A stretch of DNA of 64,000 nucleotides, taken from contig NZ_JAYEEQ010000003.1 in the NCBI RefSeq assembly GCF_034651555.1, forward strand, positions 1-64,000, written 5' to 3'. The stretch's first letter is position 1; every line of letters starts with the position of its first letter. The position numbers were made by a program, and so were the translations under genes. The notes under the pieces were generated by a model. The model saw only the letters and a program-made list of their open reading frames with translations. It was not told the origin of the DNA and did not search any database. This stretch comes from Aurantibrevibacter litoralis (lineage in GTDB: Bacteria; Bacteroidota; Bacteroidia; Flavobacteriales; Flavobacteriaceae). Below, piece after piece: positions 15,587-24,078 of this stretch.

Positions 15587-16438
15587 ATGGATATCCTAAA
15601 GTCGTCAGGTGAAAAAGTGCCCTTTTCACTAGAAAAATTACAAAATTCTTTACGCCAAAGTGGCGCCGATATTGCTGTGGTAGACCGCATTGTAGCTCAG
15701 GTACTTGAGGAGCTTTATGAGGGCATTTCTACTAAGGAAATCTATAATAGGGCTTTTGCGCTACTCAAAAAAAAGCAGCACGTCCTAGCCTCTAAATATA
15801 AGCTAAAGAAGGCCATTTACGAATTGGGACCCACCGGGTATCCTTTTGAGCGTTTTGTGGCAGCCCTACTTCATTATTCGGGCTACAAAACGGAAGTAGG
15901 GAAAGTCGTAAAGGGGGTTTGTGTATCTCATGAGATTGATGTATTTGCTGAAAAGGAAAATAAAATCGACGTAATTGAGTGTAAATTTCATGCCGAAGAA
16001 GGTCGCTTTTGTAATGTAAAAGTTCCCCTGTATATTTCTTCCAGATATCAAGATGTTAAGGGGCATTGGGATAAATTAAAAAACCAATCGAAATCCTTGA
16101 ATCGGGGTTGGGTAGTAACAAATACTCGGTTTACGGCAGATGCCACTACTTTTGGGACCTGTTGTGGTTTGTTTTTGTTAAGCTGGGATTATCCTAAAAA
16201 TGACGGACTAAAAGATAGGATAGATCGCTTGGGTTTATATCCTATAACCGTATCCACGCTGTTAACGCGTAGAGAAAAACAGTTCTTACTGGGCAGAGAC
16301 ATTGTATTGTGCCGGCAGCTTTTAAAAGATCGGTTTTTTCTAGATCATCTTGGCATTTCTAAAACTCGAAAGGAAAAAATACATGAAGAAATAAAACTAC
16401 TTTGTGCGCATCAAAAGAAAACGAATGCACAAGCTTAG
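15587..16438 (+). CDS. ATP-cone domain fused to Mrr-like nuclease domain
   Basis: This 283-residue protein begins with an ATP-cone (MDILKSSGEKVPFSLEKLQNSLRQSG), the nucleotide-binding regulatory domain best known from ribonucleotide reductase. It continues into a restriction-endonuclease-like fold: GYPFERFVAALLHYSGY, then HEIDVFAEKENKIDVIECKFH, matching the D...ExK core of the Mrr family. The start is the ATG at 15587; a TTG 15 nt upstream is unlikely. It overlaps the beta-CASP gene by 14 nt, so the two are probably co-translated. Substrate unknown; a nucleotide-responsive DNA nuclease is inferred. Confidence 0.85.
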   Translation: MDILKSSGEKVPFSLEKLQNSLRQSGADIAVVDRIVAQVLEELYEGISTKEIYNRAFALLKKKQHVLASKYKLKKAIYELGPTGYPFERFVAALLHYSGYKTEVGKVVKGVCVSHEIDVFAEKENKIDVIECKFHAEEGRFCNVKVPLYISSRYQDVKGHWDKLKNQSKSLNRGWVVTNTRFTADATTFGTCCGLFLLSWDYPKNDGLKDRIDRLGLYPITVSTLLTRREKQFLLGRDIVLCRQLLKDRFFLDHLGISKTRKEKIHEEIKLLCAHQKKTNAQA

Positions 16439-17795
16439 GGTACAATTTTTAGGGGCGGCTGGCACCGTTACAGGATCTAAAATTTATCTGGAAACCTCCG
16501 AATTGCGTGTGCTCATAGATTGTGGGGTGTTTCAGGGAACGAAAGAGGTTCGCGAACGCAATTGGAACCCACTACCCATCGATGTTTCTCGAATAGATAT
16601 CGTTTTGCTTACCCATGGCCATTTAGATCATACCGGGTATTTACCTCGTTTGCTAAAGGAGGGTTTTCAAGGAAAAATTATGGGTACAGGCCCTACCTTA
16701 GCCATTGCTGAAATCATCTTAAAAGACAGTGCCAAAATTCACGAAGAAGAAGCGCTTAAGGCCAATGAAGAAGGGTATAGCAGACATAAGCCGGCATTGC
16801 CTTTTTATTCGCTAGAGGAGGCAGCAAAAGCGATCCGTACATTTGAGAAAGTGCAAAAAGACCAATGGATTAGCCTTTCTCCACATAGTAAAGTTCGATT
16901 TTTGTATGGCGGGCATATTCTAGGAGCTACCCATATAGAAATGGATATTTTTGAAAAGCGATTTGTCTTTTCGGGCGATCTAGGCCGTATAAAAGATCCA
17001 CTTCTATATCCGCCACAAGTACCCAAATGGGCCGATTTTGTGTTTGTGGAAAGCACCTATGGCCATAAGCTACATCCCACTGCTGATACAGATGCCGTTT
17101 TGGCAGCATTAATTCATAGAACCGTAAATGCCCGCGGAAATCTGATAATTCCCGCATTTGCCGTAGAGCGTTTGCAAACGGTAATGTTCCGTTTATGGCA
17201 GCTGTATAGAAAAAATCGCATTCCTAAAATACAAATTGTCGTAGATAGTCCCATGGGGCAAAATGTATTAGCGGTATTTGAACAATACCCGGAATGGCAC
17301 AAATTGGATGCACAAGAATACAAGGCCATGTGTGCGCATTTTAGAATGGTGAGTTCGTACAAAGAAACTTGGGAAGTTATAGACGATCCCCGTCCTAAAA
17401 TTGTAATTGCAGGCAGTGGTATGGTCACCGGAGGCCGCGTGCTTACTTATTTACAACAATGGATGGGCAAATCTTCAACGCATATTTTGTTGGTAGGGTA
17501 TCAGGCCGAAGGCACCCGAGGGAGGCAGTTACAGGAAGGGGCACACGAACTCAAAATTTTTGGGAAATACTATCCGGTTAAGGCAGAAATTACCGAACTA
17601 CAAGGACTCTCTGCCCATGCAGACCAAGAGGAATTATTGCAGTGGCTAGGTGCCATTCAAAATACGCCAGAAAAGGTATTTTTACTCCACGGAGAGCCTA
17701 CGGCCTTAGAAAGTTTCAGGGTTAAAATAAGGGATACCTTTCATTGGCCGGTTGTAATTCCTGCCTATGGCGAAACAGTGGATATATGGCTTTAA
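16425..17795 (+). CDS. beta-CASP metallo-beta-lactamase-fold protein
   Basis: This 456-residue protein has the metallo-beta-lactamase motif LTHGHLDHTGYLP, a second metal region SGDLGR, the beta-CASP insert (LIIPAFAVERLQTVM, VVDSPMG) and the C-terminal zinc-dependent RNA-metabolising region (GSGMVTGGRVLTYL, QGLSAHADQEELL). Such proteins act as RNases or related hydrolases. The start at 16425 lies inside the end of the nuclease gene, suggesting translational coupling. A nearby GTG at 16404 would lengthen the protein by 7 residues. Confidence 0.88.
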   Translation: MHKLRVQFLGAAGTVTGSKIYLETSELRVLIDCGVFQGTKEVRERNWNPLPIDVSRIDIVLLTHGHLDHTGYLPRLLKEGFQGKIMGTGPTLAIAEIILKDSAKIHEEEALKANEEGYSRHKPALPFYSLEEAAKAIRTFEKVQKDQWISLSPHSKVRFLYGGHILGATHIEMDIFEKRFVFSGDLGRIKDPLLYPPQVPKWADFVFVESTYGHKLHPTADTDAVLAALIHRTVNARGNLIIPAFAVERLQTVMFRLWQLYRKNRIPKIQIVVDSPMGQNVLAVFEQYPEWHKLDAQEYKAMCAHFRMVSSYKETWEVIDDPRPKIVIAGSGMVTGGRVLTYLQQWMGKSSTHILLVGYQAEGTRGRQLQEGAHELKIFGKYYPVKAEITELQGLSAHADQEELLQWLGAIQNTPEKVFLLHGEPTALESFRVKIRDTFHWPVVIPAYGETVDIWL

Positions 17796-17871
17796 AAAAA
17801 AGAAAAGATGCTACTTAAATAAAGGGGTACCTTCATTTATAGTTCATCTTCGCTATCAATGAGTTGCAAAC

Positions 17872-17914
17872 TGATTTTTATCATTGGATTCCCTTTTGCG
17901 ATGTGTTAATTTAG
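17872..17914 (+). promoter_or_regulatory. FNR-type box and -7 element for hsp20
   Basis: TGATTTTTATCA (17872-17883) is centred 29.5 nt before TAATTTAG (17907-17914). The inferred start near 17918 gives a leader of about 38 nt to the ATG at 17956. Confidence 0.7.
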
Positions 17915-17955
17915 AGGTGGAAAAATAAAAATAGTAACCTTAAAATTAGAACGCT

Positions 17956-18396
17956 ATGACACTGATTAAATTTAACAAAAACCTGTTTCCTTGGAATACC
18001 GGTTTAACCGATTTTATGGAGCGCGATGATTTTTTTAACGATGATTTCTACAATCTGGAAAGATCGTTGCCTGCAATGAACGTAACTGAGCATCCGGAAA
18101 ATTTTGAAATTGAACTTGCATCTCCCGGATTTGAAAAAAAAGATTTTGAAATAACGTTAAAAGACCATGTTTTGGAAGTTGCCGCAAACAAGGATGAGAC
18201 CTTAGAGTCTCAAGAAAAAGAGTTCACCAGAAAGGAGTTTAATTATCGATCCTTTAGAAGATCGCTGCAATTACCTAACACCATTGATGCATCTAAGGAG
18301 GTAAAAGCCACCTATAAAAATGGCATTTTAAAGCTTACACTACCCAAAATGGAAGCGGCCAAGCAAAAAGCGAAAAAGGTAATAGCGGTAAATTAA
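17956..18396 (+). CDS. small heat shock protein, Hsp20/alpha-crystallin
   Basis: This 146-residue protein has an aromatic N-terminal arm, an alpha-crystallin domain (MNVTEHPENFEIELASPGFEKKDFEI onward) and the hallmark ATYKNGILKLTLPK near the C-terminus. It is a cytoplasmic ATP-independent holdase that keeps unfolding proteins soluble. It has its own FNR-type promoter upstream and an intrinsic terminator downstream, so it is a single-gene unit. Its placement in the predicted oxygen-limitation regulon with cbpA and the USPs suggests proteostasis under low oxygen. Confidence 0.95.
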   Translation: MTLIKFNKNLFPWNTGLTDFMERDDFFNDDFYNLERSLPAMNVTEHPENFEIELASPGFEKKDFEITLKDHVLEVAANKDETLESQEKEFTRKEFNYRSFRRSLQLPNTIDASKEVKATYKNGILKLTLPKMEAAKQKAKKVIAVN

Positions 18397-18410
18397 TTTT
18401 TTTAAGCAAC

Positions 18411-18449
18411 AATGGCAAACAGGATCCTATTCCTGTTTGCCATTTTTAT
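18411..18449 (+). terminator. terminator of hsp20
   Basis: A 14-bp stem, AATGGCAAACAGGA (18411-18424) with its complement at 18431-18444, is followed by T-rich sequence. Confidence 0.85.
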
Positions 18450-18619
18450 TGTAAATTCACCATGGTTTACAACGTTTACGGTTTTTAGAAGGTAGTAAAA
18501 TAAATACGAAGCCCCATAACCTGCCCAAATACTATAGACCAGATAGGTATACCTAAGAAATGGGAAATACCCACGAGTATAAATAAAGCCAGAGCTATGG
18601 CTTTTGATTTTTTGTATAA

Positions 18620-19270
18620 ATGAAGAAAATTGGAATGCTGCTTGCAGTGGTTTTATGTGGTTGTGCCTCATCGACACGCCTGGTTCAAAACTGGAAAAAT
18701 CCAGATATTGTCTTATTTCATGCCAATAAAGTACTGATTGTAGGGATGATTCAAAATCCCGAAAATCGCGAACGATTTGAGACTCAATTAGTGCAAGAGT
18801 TTACAGCTCGAGGAGTAGATGCTATGCGGAGTATTGATTTGTTTGATGTAGAATTTACGCTTTCGGCAAAAACGGAAGAAGAAGTAGCGCGGGTAGAGGA
18901 ACAATTGCTAGCCAAAGATTTTGATGCTATTTTGGTTACCAAAGTTGTTGGTTCTGAAAGTGCAAAGACCCTTGGAAAACGAATCGCAGAATTAGAAAAC
19001 CTAACCGGAAAATTTAAAGAAGACTATCTGCATCACCAAGATATCTACTACGATTCTGATTATTATGGGAAATATAAACTGTATCATACAGAAACCTCTT
19101 TGTATTGCATTTGCGTAGCCAAAGAAGAAGAGCTTATTTGGCAAGCTGCCATAGATATTCCGGATCCCAAAAATGTGGAAAAATCAATGAATAGCTATAT
19201 TGATTTGTTGGTAGCTACCTTAAAAGCACAAGATTTGGTCTTTATTAGCGATCATAAATACAAAATGTAG
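18620..19270 (+). CDS. hypothetical lipoprotein
   Basis: This 216-residue protein has a lipoprotein signal, MKKIGMLLAVVLCGCASS, with the lipobox ending at the second Cys of LCGC. The mature part has an alpha/beta pattern (KVLIVGMIQNPENRERFETQLVQEF, DFDAILVTKVVGSES) like small flavobacterial lipoproteins of unknown function. It stands alone after the hsp20 terminator. It is probably tethered to a membrane facing the periplasm. Confidence 0.75.
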   Translation: MKKIGMLLAVVLCGCASSTRLVQNWKNPDIVLFHANKVLIVGMIQNPENRERFETQLVQEFTARGVDAMRSIDLFDVEFTLSAKTEEEVARVEEQLLAKDFDAILVTKVVGSESAKTLGKRIAELENLTGKFKEDYLHHQDIYYDSDYYGKYKLYHTETSLYCICVAKEEELIWQAAIDIPDPKNVEKSMNSYIDLLVATLKAQDLVFISDHKYKM

Positions 19271-19375
19271 GGTTTTTCATAGCGGGATACTCATAACGGT
19301 GTTCGTTGTAGAAAAGTCCACCGCTAAAAATCATTGAAAATGGCTAAATTCATGCTATAGATATTAAATGCCCCT

Positions 19376-19440
19376 CATAGCCCACGGTTTACACCGTGGG
19401 CTATGAAAAATGCGATGCCCCATCGAAACCGCTTTAACGA
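19376..19440. repeat. REP-like palindrome, second copy
   Basis: A 13-bp stem CATAGCCCACGGT/ACCGTGGGCTATG (19376-19405) with the same TTAC loop as the copy at 14676. It is followed by a decayed second palindrome (ACCGCTTTAACGATTT). No transposase follows; a methylase-tail fossil does. Confidence 0.75.
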
Positions 19441-19456
19441 TTTTAAAAATAGGATA

Positions 19457-19555
19457 AACAAACCCAACAAAACAGAAAACCAAATCGATGAATTGGTTTA
19501 TCGGCTTTATGATTTGACGGCAGCGCGTGTCTACCCAACCACAGCAAGGTTATAA
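19457..19555 (+). pseudogene. fossil of a DNA methylase / type II restriction enzyme C-terminus
   Basis: In one frame this reads NKPNKTENQIDELVYRLYDLT before running to a stop at 19553-19555. The string NQIDELVYRLYDLT is typical of the very end of N6-adenine methylase and combined restriction-methylase proteins. No upstream coding part remains. It follows the second REP-like palindrome directly, as if rearrangement at the palindrome cut the gene away. The match is from memory and short. Confidence 0.55.
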
Positions 19556-20971
19556 AATTGGACTAAAAATTTTCGCAGTACCTTCTTTTAGTTTCGACCA
19601 AAAGGAACGTTTTAGAAATTCGGCATAGGTAATCCTTTTGCTCTTTTCGCAATCCAACAAAAAATCTGTTTTTAGTTTTTTAGCGAAATCGGCATCGTAC
19701 ATTACGGCGTTAACCTCATAATTCTGTTCAAAACTTCGGATGTCCATATTGGCAGTGCCAATGGAGGTAACCTCGTCGTCCATAATGATGATTTTACTAT
19801 GCAAGAATCCGTCCGGAAACAGGTAGATTTTTACACCTGCTTTTAAAAGCATTTCAAAATAAGATCGGACAGTTAGCGATACCAGTTTACTGTCTGCTTT
19901 TTCAGAAATCAACAGTCGCACATCTACTCCGCTGCGTGCGGCTACTTGTAGGGCTTCTAAAAGTTCTTGCCCGGGAATGACATACGGATTGGTAATGTAA
20001 ATATATTTTTTGGCATTAGTGATCATATAAAAGTACGCCTGCCCTATGGTGGAAAAGTAATCGTCCGGTCCGCCGGGAGCAATTTGTACCACCAAAGAAT
20101 CGCCCGCATGGGTAACCGTATTTGGTTGTGTAAAAACACCTTCGTCTCCGGAAACAATAAACAAATCTGCTGTAAAAATAGCTTCCAATTGTTGTGCCGC
20201 CATCCCAGTAAGCTGAATGTGCATATCGTGCCATTTACCTAGTACAGGATCTCCGCTAACGTATTTGTCGGCAATATTCATTCCGCCCGTAAATGCTATG
20301 CGACCATCAATCGCCAAAATTTTCCTGTGGTTTCGGTAGTTAAGATTGGTTAAAAATCGATCCCATTTAAATGGAAGAAAGGGAAATATTTCAACCCCAA
20401 TAGCTTTTAACCGTGCAATATATTTTTTGCTCAAGGAGTAGCTTCCTACACCATCGTAAATCATTTTTACCCGCACACCTTCCTTTATTTTAGTTTCAAA
20501 GAGGTGAAACATTCGCTGCGCCAAGGCACCATCTTCAAAAATATAGTATTGCACATAAATATGATTACGCGCCTGCTCAATAGCCCTAAAAATAGCATTA
20601 AAGGCCGCTTGGCCATTCTTGAGCAGCTGCACCGAATTTTGCGAGGTAGGGGAAAAGCCCGAATTGTTTTCAATTAAATAAGACAGTCTTTGGTAATGTG
20701 CTAAGTGTGTTACATTGGCATCCTCTAGATACCATCTTTTTTTTACATCTTGCAAAAAGCCTTTTATACGCTCATGCTCTTTAAGGGTATGTAATTTGTG
20801 AATTCTTCGGTTTCTACCCAATAAAAAATACAAAAGAATACCGCCCACGGGAATGGTAAAAATAGCCAAGAGCCAAGCCAATGTTTTTGAGGGCCGTACC
20901 CCATGAAGCAAGAGGCCTACAACCAACGAAAGCGCTAAAAGCGAATATAAAACGATCAGTGCCGTGTACAT
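19550..20971 (-). CDS. cls: cardiolipin synthase
   Basis: This 473-residue protein has two N-terminal transmembrane segments (about 1-20 and 30-50) and two phospholipase-D HKD motifs: NHRKILAIDGRIAFTGGMN and HSKIIIMDDEVTSIGTANMD. That is the bacterial ClsA architecture, which joins two phosphatidylglycerols into cardiolipin at the inner membrane. The C-terminus overlaps the end of the methylase fossil by 6 nt. It may be cotranscribed with the acyltransferase upstream (152-bp gap), though a promoter of its own is possible. Confidence 0.93.
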   Translation of the reverse strand: MYTALIVLYSLLALSLVVGLLLHGVRPSKTLAWLLAIFTIPVGGILLYFLLGRNRRIHKLHTLKEHERIKGFLQDVKKRWYLEDANVTHLAHYQRLSYLIENNSGFSPTSQNSVQLLKNGQAAFNAIFRAIEQARNHIYVQYYIFEDGALAQRMFHLFETKIKEGVRVKMIYDGVGSYSLSKKYIARLKAIGVEIFPFLPFKWDRFLTNLNYRNHRKILAIDGRIAFTGGMNIADKYVSGDPVLGKWHDMHIQLTGMAAQQLEAIFTADLFIVSGDEGVFTQPNTVTHAGDSLVVQIAPGGPDDYFSTIGQAYFYMITNAKKYIYITNPYVIPGQELLEALQVAARSGVDVRLLISEKADSKLVSLTVRSYFEMLLKAGVKIYLFPDGFLHSKIIIMDDEVTSIGTANMDIRSFEQNYEVNAVMYDADFAKKLKTDFLLDCEKSKRITYAEFLKRSFWSKLKEGTAKIFSPIL

Positions 20972-21122
20972 GAGGCTATAATGATGTTACGCAGTCTCAT
21001 AAAAGTACAAACAATTAGGAAAAAACAGGCAGTAAATTAAGCTTTTCGTGTACGCTGTAGGCGGTTTTAGTTGTCTAAGTTTGGTAGTGGCGAAAGGGTA
21101 GAAAAAAATGTACCTGCAGTAC

Positions 21123-22019
21123 TTAAATGACATCGCCAGTAAGTTGTAATTTCCATCGTCTATGGCTCCAAAGCCAAAGTTCGGGAGAAGATGAAATTGC
21201 ATTTTCTAGCGTAGAGGCATATTTATATACAAGTTCCTTGTTTTTAACAAGTGAGGGTTTTTCGTCAATTAATTGAAATTGTAGTTCATAATACCCTCGT
21301 TTCCACTTTTTAAAATAGGGAAATACAACCACAGGATCGGTTTTTTTGGCAATTTTTTCTGCACCCGTAAAGAAGGCAGTTTCCCGGTTCAAAAATTCAA
21401 ACCAATATTTAGTGCTGGTTTTAGTGGGACTTTGATCGCCAATGATGCAATTTAGCACCGGATCTTTAGAATCCTTTAAGCCTATAAGGGTTCTATAGCC
21501 TTTTTCTGAGGGTACACAATGTACACCAAATCGTTCTCTAATACGTTTCGCTAAACCGTCGAAATATTTGTTTTTAAGCGGTTTGTAAAAAGTATTGGCC
21601 TGATAAGGAAAAAATATGGGTAAAAAAATAAGCCATTCCCAATTGCCCTGATGGGCGGTGTAGAGCAAAATGTTTTTCCGTTCATTAATGTAGTGTTCCA
21701 GAAAATCCGGATTTTTTAGTGTAAGATGCTTGCGTACAAATTTCTTGCTCGCCGTAAGTGTTTTGATTGATTCGAAAATGATATCGCAAAAATGCCGGTA
21801 AAAATTACGCTCAATTTTTTTTATCTCGGCACTACTTTTAGAAGGAAAGGCGTGTTTCAGATTGTCGTACACTACTTTTCTCCGATACTTAAATACATAA
21901 TACAGTAAAAAGAAGAGGCCATCAGATACTACATATAAGATAGGCATTGGCATTAGGGATATGCCATAAAATGGAAGGTATTTTAAGTATGAAATATACT
22001 TTTTTGTCATTCTATTCAA
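21123..22019 (-). CDS. LpxL/HtrB-type lipid A acyltransferase
   Basis: This 298-residue protein has an N-terminal hydrophobic anchor and the acyltransferase motif HQGNWEW (HX4E) near residue 126, then the family's second block IIGDQSPTK. It fits the lysophospholipid/lipid A late acyltransferase family, which adds secondary acyl chains to lipid A at the inner membrane. Its position upstream of cls makes an envelope-lipid pair. Confidence 0.85.
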   Translation of the reverse strand: MNRMTKKYISYLKYLPFYGISLMPMPILYVVSDGLFFLLYYVFKYRRKVVYDNLKHAFPSKSSAEIKKIERNFYRHFCDIIFESIKTLTASKKFVRKHLTLKNPDFLEHYINERKNILLYTAHQGNWEWLIFLPIFFPYQANTFYKPLKNKYFDGLAKRIRERFGVHCVPSEKGYRTLIGLKDSKDPVLNCIIGDQSPTKTSTKYWFEFLNRETAFFTGAEKIAKKTDPVVVFPYFKKWKRGYYELQFQLIDEKPSLVKNKELVYKYASTLENAISSSPELWLWSHRRWKLQLTGDVI

Positions 22020-22248
22020 AAAAGGTTACACTTTGCCGTTCACATGGTCGCTTTGCATCAAAAGGATGCGACCAAAACAATACCGTTTCGCAAAAAGTAC
22101 CGTTCCTTAACTATGGAAATGCAATTAGTGCTACTGTTATAGTCGCTATATCCTTATAAATCTTTCGGTTTTTAGTTTCGAAAACAAAATTAATTTCTTT
22201 CTCTGTTTTCTGTAGCAAAAAGAACCTCGTTTTTTTTAGATACGTGTT
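22020..22248. other. intergenic, no gene seen
   Basis: AT-rich sequence with no ORF of note. It runs into the dispersed repeat at 22249. Together with 22445-22601 this makes about 580 bp without a gene between the envelope-lipid pair and the uronate operon. Confidence 0.5.
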
Positions 22249-22444
22249 CAATCTAAAGATTCCCAGACCCTTGGGTAGTGATTTCCTATTTACTTCTCCT
22301 TAGGAGTGGTCAGAACTTCTTTTTTGAAGTTCAGGATGAGGTAAAATACAAAATTTCGGATTTTGGCTGAAAGGGCAAAATTAGACTAGCGAAATACTTC
22401 TATGGCTTGCCTCTGGGATAGTCAGTTTCAAGAAATTTTTTATT
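22249..22444. repeat. dispersed hairpin repeat, copy A
   Basis: It starts CAATCTAAAGATTC and ends GTCAGTTTCAAGAAATTTTT. Copies B (30298) and C (46379) share the whole length; partial copies are at 44133 and 60242. It contains a hairpin GAACTTC...GAAGTTC whose stem differs from copies B and C by paired changes. No coding capacity. Confidence 0.8.
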
Positions 22445-22601
22445 GATGACGCTCCTTATTTAACTTTCATTATAACAGAAAAATCAGGTAAAACAGCTAC
22501 GAGAATAGGGGTAAAGCCCTTTGCAAAACACAGGTAAGTTTCCTAACTATAGCAAAATTTGTTATCCAAAATGGTAAAATTATGAAAGTATGTAGGCATC
22601 T

Positions 22602-24050
22602 TTAAGCCTTAGCTGTACTATAGTGCCGAAACCCTTTTTCAACGCCTTTTTCTTCTAGGTGTTGCAAAGCGATGCAGAGTGCATTAGCCAATCCTTCTAT
22701 TTTATTGAGATCTTCATCCCACAATTCCGTGTTTTCTAAGACGCCTTGTACAATGGTTGGGATATGGTTTGATTTCCAGATATTTTTAAAAAAAGATACA
22801 ATTTCAGGTGCGTCTTTTACCGGTAAGGGAGTACCCTGCCATGTGCCTTGGTAAAACCGAATGAGGCAGGCAAAGGCAAACGTAAGGTGTTTAGGGACAT
22901 TCCGATTTAGGGCGTGGTACGCTAAAATACTAGGCAAAACCCGTACTTTAAATTTAGAAACAGCGTTTAAGGCAATGCTTGCCAGATAGTGCGTTATAAA
23001 AGGATTTTTAAACCGATCAAAAACAGTGGCTGCATAATGTTCCAATTCCGAACGATGCATCGGCAGGGTTGGGATGATTTCGTTGATCACCGCATTGCGA
23101 ATAAAAGTTCCTGTAAACGAATTTTCTACAGATTCCTTTACCGTTTCAATTCCGTATAGCAAGGCAATAGGCACTAAACAGCTATGCGCACCATTTAAAA
23201 TGCGCACTTTTCGAGTTCGGTAGGGTTGCAGGTCTGCTACAATAGGTACATCTAAATCGGTATGATGAAAAGGCAATATAGCGCTCAAGGTAGCATCACC
23301 TTCAATAACCCACAGAAAATAGGTTTCTGAGGTTACGATGAGCTCGTCTTCATAGTCAAGCTCCTTTTGGTAGATGGGCAAATCTTCTTTTGGATATCCC
23401 GGAACAATTCTATCTACCAATGTGTTGTGGAAACTGCAATGTGCTTGCAACCAATCATTAAATTCCGAGCCCAATTGCCAATCAGAACTATAGCGTAAGA
23501 TAATTTCCTTGAGTTTATCGGCGTTATAGTTAATCAATTCACAAGGCAGTATGGCAACTCCTTTTTCGGGTGCTCCCTTAAAATGAACAAAACGTCTGTA
23601 TAGCAGCACGGTGAGCTTCGCAGGAAAGGATATGGGAGGTTGCAGTTCTAGGCTATCAGTTTCACGATATACAATGCCCGCTTCTGTGGTATTAGAAACA
23701 ATAAACCGGAGTTCTGCTTCCTGAGCCAAAGCTAAAAAATTGGCATAGTGATGATATGGATTTACAGTTTTTACAATATTGGAAATGAGTTCCTTTTCCT
23801 CCACTGCGCAACCATTTTGAAAACCTTTTTGGAATAAGGTATAAAGACCGTCTTGTGTTTCTAAGGTGCTCACCGGGCTTTGGTCAATGGCAGTGACTAC
23901 CGCAATACCGGCGTTAAAGTCGTGTGCTGTATTTAATTTTTGAATGGCATAGCCTACAAAAGCCCTTAAAAAATTGCCCTTGCCAAATTGGACTATTTTA
24001 ATGGGTAGCTGCTTTTCTATGCCTGTATTTTTACGATTTAATTTTTTCAT
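22602..24050 (-). CDS. uxaB: tagaturonate reductase
   Basis: From the ATG at 24050 the protein is 482 residues and belongs to the mannitol dehydrogenase-like family. IVQFGKGNFLRAFVGYAI is the N-terminal NAD-binding region, DRIVPGYP and RTRKVRILNGAHSCLVP are the UxaB/UxuB-type central blocks. It reduces tagaturonate to altronate in galacturonate breakdown. It is last in the operon with a TRAP transporter, eda and kdgK. The open frame extends to 24089, overlapping dctM, but the internal ATG fits the family. UxuB (fructuronate reductase) is the main alternative. Confidence 0.85.
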   Translation of the reverse strand: MKKLNRKNTGIEKQLPIKIVQFGKGNFLRAFVGYAIQKLNTAHDFNAGIAVVTAIDQSPVSTLETQDGLYTLFQKGFQNGCAVEEKELISNIVKTVNPYHHYANFLALAQEAELRFIVSNTTEAGIVYRETDSLELQPPISFPAKLTVLLYRRFVHFKGAPEKGVAILPCELINYNADKLKEIILRYSSDWQLGSEFNDWLQAHCSFHNTLVDRIVPGYPKEDLPIYQKELDYEDELIVTSETYFLWVIEGDATLSAILPFHHTDLDVPIVADLQPYRTRKVRILNGAHSCLVPIALLYGIETVKESVENSFTGTFIRNAVINEIIPTLPMHRSELEHYAATVFDRFKNPFITHYLASIALNAVSKFKVRVLPSILAYHALNRNVPKHLTFAFACLIRFYQGTWQGTPLPVKDAPEIVSFFKNIWKSNHIPTIVQGVLENTELWDEDLNKIEGLANALCIALQHLEEKGVEKGFRHYSTAKA

Positions 24051-24078
24051 AGGAATACGTGCAACTCCGTATAGCAAT

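Noticed and set aside
18402..18677. 91-codon minus-strand ORF
   Set aside because: It runs through the hsp20 terminator and into the lipoprotein gene on the other strand.
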